Assembly (NCBI GenBank): GCA_031772625.1
Contig: CM062816.1
Span: 1,673,919,078-1,673,983,077, forward strand
Origin: Pinus tabuliformis
Taxonomy: Eukaryota; Streptophyta; Pinopsida; Pinales; Pinaceae
DNA length: 64,000 bases
Reading direction: 5' to 3'
The notes beneath the pieces are model-generated. The model made no database searches, was not told where the DNA came from, and saw only the letters and a list, made by a program, of their open reading frames with translations. Shown piece by piece: positions 35,645 through 46,147 of this stretch. The position numbers and the translations under genes are program-made. Positions within the stretch are counted from its first letter, which is position 1. Each line of letters begins with the position of its first letter.

Positions 35645-36677
35645 TGTTATAGACATATTTGGGCACTGAAACCCCAAACTCATATGTCCATAAACTAAGG
35701 GCCCTTTAGTCCTTAAAAGTGTTGTTTCATACTGGTCAACTGATTACATCATTTCCCAGAAGTTCCACCTGAAAAACTACTCAGAACTAGCCAAAACTAG
35801 ACCATACCGACTGCTCCATGGTCAAGGTGCGATGCATACTAGCTGCTACAGTAGCATGGTGTGATGCATACTGATATTGCCTTCTGTGGGGTGTGATGAG
35901 TGAGAATAGACAAATGGCAGAGACAATTTGCTAAGTGGACAATCATGGAATCTTGCACAAACTTCTCCTGTGACACTTGCCTCTCTGAATTCACCCAAGG
36001 ATGAGTAAGAGATCAATGAAATATCCAAGTGGAACCAAGAACTATCACTGGAATGACACTAATCAAAAACCCAGTGCTGACTCACACCCTTTCAAGACAT
36101 CTATAAATGGATCCCTCATCTGAGAGATCGAGAGGCTAGAATTTTGTATTTTGTGAGGAAGTGTTGTTGGTTTATCTGTGAGAAGAGACATTGCATTGTT
36201 GGGTGATTTGCTTATTCATGAGGTAAAGAGGACTTCCACACTGGGAGGATGATGCTGGATTAGACAGTCGGGTTGTAATCATCTCTTTCACTATTAATAA
36301 AGTTCTTTGAGTTTTCTTCCATATAATCGTGTGTTTATGAATCTTATTTTTTGTGAATGCAATTGTATGGTCAATGTGTTTCTGATTCCGCATTGTTTAT
36401 GTTGTTTTAGATGGAGATGCATTGATGGTTGTCTGTTACTTTGACTCTACAGGTACTCTTTGAAGTAGGAGAAGTAGGAGAGGAGTGGCAAATTCTATCA
36501 AGGGAGATAGAAATCAAGCAAGGATCCAAGCGAGAGATCCAGGTTGGTCCTCTTTTCTTCCCTCTAATCTATTACACTTAAAGGAAATCTCGAAGTGCTT
36601 TGATTGTTTGTTTCTAAGATAGCTACCCATCTTAGTGGGACTAGCAGTTTGAATCAACATTAGTTTTCACTGAAACA
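35645..36677 (+). repeat. Gypsy element 3' LTR
   Basis: It starts TGTTATAGACATATTTGGGC and ends CACTGAAACA. It aligns with the 5' LTR end to end, apart from a small deletion near 35735 and scattered substitutions. Confidence 0.93.
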
Positions 36678-36682
36678 AGGTA

Positions 36683-37555
36683 CTCACCTTTAACATCAAC
36701 GATTTGGTCAAATGAGCAAGAAAGGTCTTCAGATACTGATGAAACATAATTCTCTTCCTGATCTGAAATATTTGAAGTTGGATTTCTGTAAACATTGTGT
36801 GTATGGAAAACAATGTAAATAGAGATTTAAAACTGGAAATCATAATAGTAAAGATATTCTAGACTATATTCATTCTAATCTATGGGGACCATCTCCTATT
36901 GTACCATATGGAGCTGCTCTATATTTTTAACATTTATTGATGATTTCTCCCATAAACTTTGGGTCTTTATGCTGAAAAAGAAAGTTGATGTATTCAATAT
37001 CTTTAAACAATTCAAAGCAATGGTAGATAAAAGAACAGGTAAATCAATTAAATGTTTAAGAACTGATAATGGTGGTGAATTCACTTCAATAGAATTTGAA
37101 CAATACTGTAAGGATGAAGGAATTGTTAGACACAAAACTATTGTTTATAGTCCTTAGCAAAATGGTGTTTCTAAATGTATGAATCAGACTCTTATGGAAA
37201 GAGCCAGAGGCATTATCAACAATGCTAACTTGCAAAAGGAGTTGTGCGTAGAAGAAGTATCCACTTCTTGTTATTTAGTTAACAGATCACCTTCAGTAGC
37301 AACTAATTGTAAAATTCCTGAAGAAGTTTGGTCAGGCTAGTCTTGTGATTATTCACATTTAAGGATATTTGGTTGTGATGCTTATGCTCTTATTCCTAAA
37401 AATCAATGGTGAAAATTAGATCCAAAATCAAAATGTTATGTCTTTATTGGGTATGACTACGCAGTGAAAGGATATGGGTTGTGGGATCCTACATCGCGGA
37501 AGATAGTCATTAGTAGAGATGTAAAATTTGATGAATCTTCTCTTTTAAAGTGAAT
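36683..37555 (+). pseudogene. Copia-2 integrase remnant
   Basis: It continues Copia-2 after the nested insertion. HQRFGQMSKKG and FCKHCVYGKQC mark the zinc-binding part (about 36690-36820). The core shows FLTFIDDFS, RTDNGGEF and QNGVSKCMN: the two Asp residues are kept, but the catalytic Glu position reads Lys (usual motif QNGVAERMN). The C-terminal part is clear (RIFGCDAYALIPK, YVFIGYDYAVKGYGLWD, IVISRDVKFDE). A TAG at about 37156 and further stops break the frame. Confidence 0.88.
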
Positions 37556-37802
37556 TTTTGAAAGAATTGAACAAGAACAGGTATCGCCAAATCAAAAAAT
37601 TCAATTGGACGCTAGACCTTTTGGTGATAGTCAAAAGGAAGAAGAGACTTCTGGAGAAAAAGGTGTTGAAGATACAAAGGAAGCTGCTGAAATTTCTGAA
37701 CCTGTTAAGAAGGTCTACAAGGGAAAGAAAAACTCTCAAAAGGTATGAATATTCTGCTTCATCTTTTTCTTTGATTACTAAATACGGGAACCTTCTTGTT
37801 AT

Positions 37803-39307
37803 TAGGAAGCAGTAGATGATACGGATAGTGAAAAGTGGAAAATGACTATGGAAGAAGAAATGCATTCCTTAGCCAAGATAAATACCTGGGATCTTATAGA
37901 ACTTCCTGAAGGGAGAAGTGTTGTTGGATGCAAATGGGTCTTCAAACTGAAATGAAAAGTTGATGGAAGTATAGAAAGGTATAAGGCGACACTGGTAGCA
38001 AAAGGGTATACTCAAGTTGAAGGTATCAACTTTCATGAGATTTTTTCACCAGTTGTAAAACTTGTTTCTATTTGTCCTGTGTTGGCACTAACTACATTAA
38101 TTAACCTTGAGTTAGAACATTTAGATGTTAAAATATCTTTTCTACATGGTGATTTGAACGAGGATCTATATATGGAACAACTAGAAGGTTTTGTACAAGG
38201 TCACAACAAAAGATTAGTTTGCAAGATCAAGAAATCATTGTATGGTCTGAGGCAGTCTCCCAAACAATGGTACAAGAAGTTTGACTCCTTCATGGTGAGC
38301 CAAAACTTTATTATAAGTGAGTATGATCATTGTGTATACTTCAAGAGTTTCAATGTCATATTCATTATCTTAGCTTTGTATGTTGACGATATGTTTATTG
38401 CAAGAAAAAACATGGAAGAGATCAATAGGTTAAAGGATCAGCTCTCTAGGACATTTGATATGAAGGATCTTGGAGCAAAAAAACATATCTTGGGCATGGA
38501 GATACACAGAGACAGGAAAAATGGTAAGCTTTGGTTATCATAGTAGAAGTATATGGAGAAAGGACTTGTAAAGTTCTGTATGAACAATGTGAAACCTGTT
38601 AATGTTCCATTAGCTTCCCATTTTAAGGTTTCTTCAGTTTTGAGTCCTAGAACTGATGAAGAAAAGTAGTATATGTCTCATGTAACATATGTAAATGTTG
38701 TAGGAAACTTAATGTATACGATGGTATCTACAAGACCTTAAATTTCAAATGCAGTTGGGGTTGTCAGCAGGTTCATGGAAAATCCAGGTGAAGAACATTG
38801 GCGAGCAGTGAAATGGGTGCTTCGATATCTAAGAGGCACAAATGACCATTGCATCATCTTTAATGGTAGTGAAGAAGCAGTCTGTGGATATGTAGATGTT
38901 GATTATGTAGGTGATTTGGAAAAAAGAAGATATTCTATAGGCTATGTCTTTACTCTTACAGGCGGAGAAATTAGTTGGATGTCAAATATTCAAGAAACAG
39001 TTGTGTTATCCACTACCGAAGCAGAATATATAGTGCTTCAGATGCTAGTAAAGAAGTAATCTGGTTAAAGGGTCTACTTTATGATATTGGAAGGACATAG
39101 GAGAAAGTGAATGTACTTTATGATAGTCAGAGTGCTATTCACTTGGCTACAAATCTTGTTTATCACAGCAGAACCAAGCACATTGATGTAAGGTATCATT
39201 TTCTGAGACATATGATCGATGGCGGAAAAGTAGCTCTTCAAAAGGTCCATACACGGGAGAATTGTGCAGACATATTCACAAAGACAGTTACAGTAGAGAA
39301 GTTGTGA
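37803..39307 (+). pseudogene. Copia-2 reverse transcriptase and RNase H remnant
   Basis: The reverse transcriptase begins EEEMHSLAKINTWDLIELPE and passes CKWVFKLK, a TGA at about 37954, ERYKATLVAKGYTQ, then the intact ORF 38079-38543 with LDVKISFLHGDL, YGLRQSPKQWY and the catalytic LYVDDMFI at about 38376. RNase H follows: GYVDVDYVGD (the usual TDxDWAG is altered), STTEAEYI, then after a frameshift LYDSQSAIHLA and HIDVRYHFLR. The end TKTVTVEKL stops at 39305-39307, about 85 bases before the 3' LTR. Confidence 0.9.
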
Positions 39308-39392
39308 TGGTTTTTCGCCTCTCTTGGTTTGCAGAAGCGATGATGAATGGGCATGGGCAAGGGATTAGGAAAATTGTTGTCAAGGTGGAGTT

Positions 39393-39711
39393 TGTTGGTA
39401 ATTGATAACTAATTAATGTAAATTTGGGTAAATTGTATTAGTATTGAAAGTTAGTTTCATACCGAATCAGTAGTTATGTAACTAAGGAGGCTCGTATATA
39501 AAACTGATGAATGCCCGAAATATTGTAAGGAGAATCATTTATTAATTGAATAGATATTCCAATCCCTTTCCCCGTGGATGTTTCCTTAACACCCTGTCAG
39601 GGTTTTACCATGTAAATTCTGAGTTTTACTTGTATGGTTATGTTTAGTTGCATTCCCTTTCTTGGTTATTTTAACCTTCTTTCTTGATCCGTAACCTATA
39701 TTTTAACTACA
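39393..39711 (+). repeat. Copia-2 3' LTR
   Basis: It starts TGTTGGTAATTGATAACT after a purine-rich stretch (AAGGTGGAGTT) and ends TTTTAACTACA. TATATAAAA lies at 39495-39503. The target duplication ATATC follows. Confidence 0.93.
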
Positions 39712-39717
39712 ATATCT

Positions 39718-39861
39718 ACCGGAACAGCGCATGTTACAAAGAACACAGAGGGTTTCAAGGACCAGATGAATTTTCTCTCAGAAAAGGTTGAGAATTGTTT
39801 ACAACTGTATTTGATTCATGAAGATGGTCATATTGCCATTGGGCATGTTGATTGTGCATAA
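39718..39861 (+). CDS. Candidate host exon next to Copia-2
   Basis: A frame of 47 codons right after the Copia-2 target site reads TGTAHVTKNTEGFKDQMN and on through FLSEKVENCLQLYLIHEDG to a TAA. Its composition is protein-like, amphipathic and not typical of the surrounding A/T-rich DNA. It could be an exon of the gene that might start at 23078, or a chance frame. I do not recognise it. Confidence 0.25.
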   Translation, partial: TGTAHVTKNTEGFKDQMNFLSEKVENCLQLYLIHEDGHIAIGHVDCA

Positions 39862-40438
39862 TATTCTCCTAGAGTGCAGTGATTCTAAGCCTATGTTAAA
39901 ATGAATTCCCTCTCTACAGTATTCTAAGGTTCTGTAAATATGCACAACGGATGGTGGCGGCCTGTGTCATGAGTATCATAATTTATGCACGGGAGGAGGG
40001 CCTTGTTTGCCCCATTACAATGGAGGGTTTTTTTGACAAAATGGAGCGACAAACACCAATGTTTGAGAGCCATGAGACAATGGTTTGAGAGCCACAAGAT
40101 GAGGGTTTCTCTTATGGGCATTAACGGCATGAGGCCCGACGGTTATACCCCTTACTAGCATTTAGGGCAGGAGAGCACATACTCGTTTATTCTTGGGTGG
40201 TGGGACAAATGTACTAAGATCCTAATTCTTAGGAAAAGTGGGAGACGTGGGCACTGGCTAAGTGGGAAACAATGGGAAACAATGGGTTATGCCAGCTTGA
40301 AATGGAAACAGGCTGGCTTAAAATGGAAACAAGATAGTTGAAACCATTAAATTTTTTTTGGTGTAGAGGATGAAAATCATGTGGTGCCAAATTGTTTTAA
40401 TCTTTATATTTTGGGGATTTCATTATTATTTTTCAAAG

Positions 40439-40496
40439 GAACTGGAAGCTGAGCTAGAAGTTTCAAGGAAGAAAGCAAAGGGTTTATTTTCCATAG
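40439..40496 (+). CDS. Candidate host exon, coiled-coil-like
   Basis: A 58-base open stretch, ELEAELEVSRKKAKGLFSI, lies between a plausible acceptor (TTATTTTTCAAAG) and donor (CATAG|GTATTT). It is on the same strand as the other two candidate exons. The peptide is charged and heptad-like. The evidence is weak; chance splice-like signals are common. Confidence 0.25.
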
Positions 40497-40760
40497 GTAT
40501 TTTCCTTTCAATTTGATGTATTTTCCTTGCATAGTTGTAGGCATTGGTATAGCTGTAGGCATTGGGATTATTTTCATGGTATATATGTAGGCTTTATTAA
40601 TATGATTAGAAAAACTATATCTTGGTGGCTTAATAATTGTTTTGCAATTCCTTGCCTATATTGTAGAACTATATTTGACTATTCCTACTCACAATTTTTC
40701 TTGGATATCTTGGTATAAGAGTAGTTATGGAAGGGGACTACCAGGAAAGTGTGTGTAAAG

Positions 40761-43700
40761 TGCCCTTTATTATCCCCAAGTTAACGGTTATACTTCCCAA
40801 TATAAACTATCATTTTCATCCTTGGTTCTGGAGGGGTGTTATGGAAATATGATTGATTCTCCTCTGAACATCTTAAATCTCCACAAATTTGTGCATAGGT
40901 ATAATACCAAGCCATGATATTTGTAACTTGGGTCTTTGAGAAGTATGAGGCATGAAATTTGCATTATGGGTTAGGTGATGAGATAAATTTGTAACCTATG
41001 CATCCATGTATGACCATAACCTACCATAGAGGTTGTGAAACCTTCATATGTTACGTAAAACACCTCGGAATGGTTCAAAGGGCTTGATGTTTGGATTGGT
41101 TTAATCCCACAACAACATTTAATCATGAATTGATGAAACCAAAGGTCATGGGAATTCGCTGCATTGGAATTCATTAGAATTCAATTATTCCATGGGTGGT
41201 TAACTATATTGGAGGTTAAACATAATTATAGGTTTTTCTACACTCTCTACCACCAATACTCTCCATTTTTTTATGTCTTTTCATTTTCCCAGCAAATTTT
41301 AGGGTTCTTTATTGCATATTGGTTCTCTTGTAAGGCAACACACCATATAGCTTCATCTACGATAATAATTCCTTGGACTCTGATTCGTACTTTCAATTTG
41401 CCATGGTTAATATGCATTGCTTTTCAAATGTTTATTTCACAGTTTGATATAAATTGATTATAATTTATTTAAATAATTTATATAGTCCCTAGCATACTCC
41501 CTACTTTGAGTTCAAGGGGATGTTGGGGTACATTGCACTCACTAGTTCATTAGGACCTATAATTTGGTCATAATTATACCTTATTCCATATATTATTATG
41601 GAAACATATTGTCACTTTTAATTCAGTACTACACATTACATATCATTTTAAAAATATTCTATTTTGTAGAGTTTTCTATTTTTACTGAGTGTTGATAACA
41701 TCTGGCCATGACTTGAAATTAGTTGTAGGATGAAATGGATAATTCCAATCCATAAATTCATGCTACCTCATGCATAGGTATTCCTAGAGTGAGTATGCAC
41801 TTAGTGGCTACTTTGTATTAGTTAGTGGTCATTTTTTCTCTCTCCTCCCCTTGTTAGTTGAATTTTAGTCCTATTTTGGAGTTTAACAAAATTTAACTAG
41901 TTAGTATTATGCATGTGAGAGTTATTATTCAGTTACAGATGATCTGTAACTCCACTAATTTTCATTCACTCCATTTTTAGGATATTTTTCTAATTTTGTG
42001 TTTGTGAGTAGAAATTAACATGTTTTCCAACTAGGGAAAGTACTCTTGAATTATACTAAGTGCATGCATATGGAACCACAACCTAATTTGAATTAATTGG
42101 TGTCTAACATAGTCTATATATTGCATTCATGTTCATCAATAACATACTATTAGATTTTATTAGAAATTTGAATTGCCTCTCTCGTTCATTAGTCAATTTC
42201 TTAGTTGTTTTATTCTCTCTCGTTTTTTGTTTTGCAAGTAACTATCTAGCATTTTTTCACACTTATATCTTTCTATTGTAATTAAAATCCAATATGCATT
42301 TTATTTTGAGCTTTTTATAAGTGTAGATCCACTTTGCATAGGGTAATTCTGTTATAGTTTTATCTTGGCTAAGTAAGTCATCTTGGTACCCTTTCCTAAA
42401 GTCTTGCATTATTGTGATTTGAATCTATTCTCCTTCAAAGAAGTTTTGTATTTCTTCTACCATGGATTGTACAAATATTTTTGACTCCTATATTATTGAT
42501 AATAATACTTGGAATTTTTTTTCATATCATCTATAACCTGGAACTGATCAAATTTTATCTGATCATGGTAGGACTGAGATAGTTCATTGAGAGAATGTTT
42601 AATTTTCACTTTCTCATCCGTAATATATGGCACATAGTGATAGTAATTCCAAAACTTATAGGAAATTTCTTCCAAGTGATATTCCTCTCACAAATTCATT
42701 CCATGATGTCTCTTCCCATTGTATGGAATCCCTTCTAGTTATGTAGAATATTTTCACTGTGGCATTCATATTCCTATAATGTTCATACACAAGAAAGTAT
42801 TTATTTAATCTCAATAATCAAACATTTGTATTTTTGCATTTCTTTATTCACCATAGAAGGTGGGTGGCCTAGCCTTTTTGAAATATACATGCAACATAGT
42901 TCAAGAATGCTTATTTTTATTTTTCTTATGTAATTCAGTCTTGGAACCATTTCCTAGAAGCTCATATGAATTTACTATCCCAACCTTAGACGAATCAAAT
43001 AATGATTTGTTACTAGATGTATCTATCCTTTTATCATGGTGTCTTTTTATGGAGGTGATTTCCGTCTTTTTTTGTAGATAATATTTGTTTTTTAACCTCT
43101 CAACGAAACTTTATCTTTGAAAATCATCATTGGTAGCATTAGGTATTTGTTGCAATTGCTTCTGAATTTAAGATATATTTTCTAGCAACAATGCATTCAA
43201 TTCTAGCTATCTTTCTCTCTCTTGGATTATCCTCTCGTTATCTATCATGTAGCTTTAGAATATTTCTTTTAGTATCCTCACTATTTCTGCAAGATTTAGG
43301 AGTGTTTCTACTTTAGGATCCTCACCATTTCTGCAAGATTTAGGGGTTTCTTGACATTCATCCTCTCTTGATATTCGTGACATTTGACATGGGTGGTTTC
43401 TTCAAGAGGACATTATACCATATTAGGTTTTTCTTGTGATGTCGCTTACACTTTTTTCACTCAATTATATTTTCTTTTTAGTGTTGTAATGCAAATAATT
43501 CAATCATTAGTTGTAAATTAGCATCACAATTAAAGTTAATAACAGAGTATAACCTTTTCTATGCAATTGTGTCTTATAACATGCTAGTGTTGCACCCTAA
43601 CCCAACATACAACCTTGTAACAATCCTAGTTCCCTTGGGTGTCTTTCGAGAAATGAGGTCACCCTTTTATGAAAATGCATGCCCTATTGGCTCATTGTTA

Positions 43701-43968
43701 TATAATTCAACTTTTGTGCAATAAATGGCCACATTGTATCAATTTATATCTACCATTCTAGGAGATGCCTGGGATGCAATTTTGCTTGGATATGTGATCA
43801 TGTGTTTGGCACTAGACTATAATTCTTTAGCATGAAATAGATCCATATTGCACACAACTTTATTTTACCAGCAAGATAAAATCACATATAATATGGAAAT
43901 TATCTTTCTCAACAATATAGGGAATGGTCCTAGCTCTAGCATTACCTATATAAGTTTCCTTAATCTAG
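40761..43968. repeat. 3.2 kb tandem array, unit 1
   Basis: It begins TGCCCTTTATTATCC and runs 3208 bp until the same sequence recurs at 43969. It contains, in order, the 3' portion of an LTR-like segment (40761 to about 41478), short A/T-rich sequence, and a gypsy gag relic on the minus strand. Units 1 and 2 align along their whole length with moderate divergence. Confidence 0.9.
42490..42870 (-). pseudogene. Gypsy gag relic in array unit 1
   Basis: The minus strand reads PPTFYGE near 42868. After stops and shifts it gives an intact 60-codon ORF (42493-42675): EEISYKFWNYYHYVPYITDE, then KVKIKHSLNELSQSYHDQIK. Plant gypsy gag proteins have this pattern: PPTFDGE, later LRYVPYIxDEKVKIxxFLxxL. 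The start and the zinc knuckle are not readable. No pol gene follows, so the array unit carries gag only. Confidence 0.65.
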
Positions 43969-45180
43969 TGCCCTTTATTATCCCTAGGTTCATGGGTACA
44001 CTTCCCAATATAAACTGTGTCATTTTAATCCTTGGTTCTAGAGGGGTGTTATGGAAATATGATTGATTCTCCTCTGAACATCTCAAATCTCCACAAATCT
44101 GTGCGTAGGTATAATACCAAGCCATGATGTTTGTAGCTCGGGTCTTTGAGAAGTATGAGGCATGAAATTGGCATTATGGGTTAGGTCATGGGATAAATTT
44201 GTAATATATGCATCCATGTATGACCATAACCTACCATAGAGGTTGTGAAACTTTCATATGTTATGTGAAACACCTCAGCATGATTCACAAGGGCTTTATG
44301 AGTGGATTGGTTAATCCCACACCAACTTCTACTCATGAATTGATGAAGCCATAGGTCATGGGCATTCACTGCATTGGCATTGATTGGAATTCACTGATTC
44401 CATGGGTGGTTAACACTATTGGAGGGTTAAACCTAATTCTAGGTTTTGATACCCTCACTGCCACCAGTACTCTCCATTATTTTATGTCTTTTCGTTCTCC
44501 CAACAAATTTGAGGGTTATTTATTGGATATTGGTGCTCTTCTAATGCAACATACCATATCACTTCATCTACCATAATAATTCCTCGAACTCCGATTCGTA
44601 GTTTCAATGCATGCTTAATATGCATTTCTTTACAAATATTGATATCACAATTTAATATAAATTGATGATAATTTATTTAAATAATTTATATACTCCCTAG
44701 CATACTCCCTACTACTCATCCACTAGCATACTCCCTACTTGGGATTCAAGGGGATGTTGGGGTACATTGCACTCACTAGTTCATTAGGACCTATAATTTG
44801 GTCATAATTATACCTTATTCCATATATTATTATGGAAACATATTGTCACTTTTAATTCACTACTACACATTCCATATCATTTCAAAAATTTTCTATTTTG
44901 TAGGGTTTTATATTTTTACTGAGTGTTGATTACATGTGGCCATGACTTGAAATTAGTTGTAGGATGAAATGGATAATTCCAATCCATAAATTCATGCTAC
45001 CTCATGCATAGGTATTCCTAGAGTGAGAGTGCACTTAGTAGCTAATTTGTATTAGTTATTAGTCATTTTTTCTCTCTCTTCCCCTTGTTAGTTGAATTTT
45101 AGTCCTATTTTGGAGTGTAACAAAATTTAACTAGTTAGTATTATGCATGTGAGAGTTATTATTAAGTTACAAATGATTTG

Positions 45181-45197
45181 TAACTCCACTAATTTTC
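45181..45197. repeat. LINE target site duplication, left copy
   Basis: TAACTCCACTAATTTTC, repeated exactly at 51967-51983. The empty site is seen in array unit 1 at about 41949. Confidence 0.95.
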
Positions 45198-45205
45198 TTT
45201 TTTTT

Positions 45206-46147
45206 CTAAGGCAAGAGCGGATACTTGTACTCAATTGAAAAAGGAGAAATAGTGTACAAAAGGTGACGGTGGCGGTGAGGCCCACCAATATGACAAGCCC
45301 TCCCCAATCCATGGTGTAAAGACGACAAACCAAACAAAACTAACTGTTGGAACCTAAGCTAAATATCCAGTGGATACAAAACGTATTAGGTGGCCAACAA
45401 GCTCACCTCTTAACAAACATATCGGACCCGATGAACCTAATAGATCATTATTTATAATCATATCGAGTCCATTTTCAAATAAATGTCGTTCACTTTTACC
45501 ACCTGAAATCCACCATTTGCGCACAATTCCTGTGAGGTTGTGCAAACTGCTCGAAAGATAACCACTGTTTTGTACCCACCAACATGCACGTTTATTTTTT
45601 GTGGTGGATTGTCCTCACTCGATCCAACAACTAATGATCATATTGCTCGAACCTAAAGTCTCGATAGTTACTGTGCGATGAGGGTGGTATTTCCTCCCCA
45701 CCCTTAGCCATGTGTTGCGTGGTGAGTGGAATCGCTCCCGATTGTAAAAAACTGCTTTTGACTTGATGAGCATGTGATAACCGGAAACCACCCCAAGGGC
45801 AGTAACACTGTCACTGGAATAAAACAGTGGTTTTGCATCTACCGAGAAAATATGGACCTCAGCGTATGCACTCCGACGCATGGGAGAAAATCTTCTGGCC
45901 ATCCCCCTGAGACTTCTAGCTTGCTGTTACCTGGGTTAAGGAGGTCGACATAGACCTGCATCCTAAAAAGGATCTCACTTATGTCATAACATTTCATAAT
46001 GAATCTGGCTCAACTTGATCTCGTCTTTGTGGCTCTATTTCGGAAAATTCTATCTCTTGATCCTTTCTGATACTATTGTTGGTCGCTGATGGCCCTAGAT
46101 GAGCATCCCTCCTTCAACCTGTTATCTGCTATCTCCTCCCACCAACA
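45206..46147 (-). other. LINE 3' untranslated region
   Basis: About 940 bases lie between the ORF2 stop and the poly-A tail. It includes a 95-codon ORF (45615-45902) with no recognised motif. Confidence 0.6.

Larger units (their letters stand above)
28859..36677 (+). mobile_element. Nested non-autonomous Ty3/gypsy-type LTR retrotransposon
   Basis: LTRs of about 1.04 kb (28859-29903 and 35645-36677) flank about 5.7 kb of internal sequence. The 5 bp duplication AGGTA is perfect. A primer site TGGCGACTCCGCTGGGGA follows the 5' LTR, and a purine tract (TTAGGGGGCAG, 35633-35643) precedes the 3' LTR. Inside, only a gag-like part with two zinc knuckles and an aspartic protease can be read. I found no reverse transcriptase, RNase H or integrase on either strand, so it would have needed another element's enzymes. 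It lies between the protease and integrase regions of Copia-2. Confidence 0.9.
26338..39711 (+). mobile_element. Copia-2: Ty1/copia retrotransposon carrying a nested gypsy element
   Basis: Two LTRs of about 320 bp (26338-26658 and 39393-39711) enclose gag, protease, integrase, reverse transcriptase and RNase H in copia order. The flanking five bases are GTATC (26333-26337) and ATATC (39712-39716), a target duplication with one later change. The primer site TGGTATCATAGC starts two bases after the 5' LTR. Without the nested 7.8 kb insertion it is about 5.55 kb, normal for copia. Many stops show that it is inactive. Confidence 0.95.

Noticed and set aside
37545-37865. 106-codon minus ORF
   Set aside because: Shadow of the Copia-2 integrase/reverse transcriptase linker on the other strand.
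42860-43081. Plus ORFs repeated at 42860 and 52884 (MGGL.FLKYTCNIVQECL)
   Set aside because: They are antisense to the gypsy gag relic and its upstream region; they are alike only because the 3.2 kb unit is duplicated.
41521-43607. Apparent LTR on the plus strand: AAGGGGA then TGTTGGGGTACATTGC, ending ACCCTAACCCAACA
   Set aside because: A gypsy gag relic lies inside on the opposite strand, and no primer site follows. The LTR is better placed in the segment that is present in an extra copy.
44358-44576. 72-codon plus ORF shared with 54386-54604 and partly with 57141-57398
   Set aside because: Differences between copies are mostly amino-acid changing and unit 1 is frameshifted, so conservation reflects duplication of an LTR-like segment rather than coding.
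45615-45902. 95-codon minus ORF in the LINE 3' region
   Set aside because: It lies after the ORF2 stop and before the poly-A tail, has no known domain, and LINEs of this type have only two ORFs.
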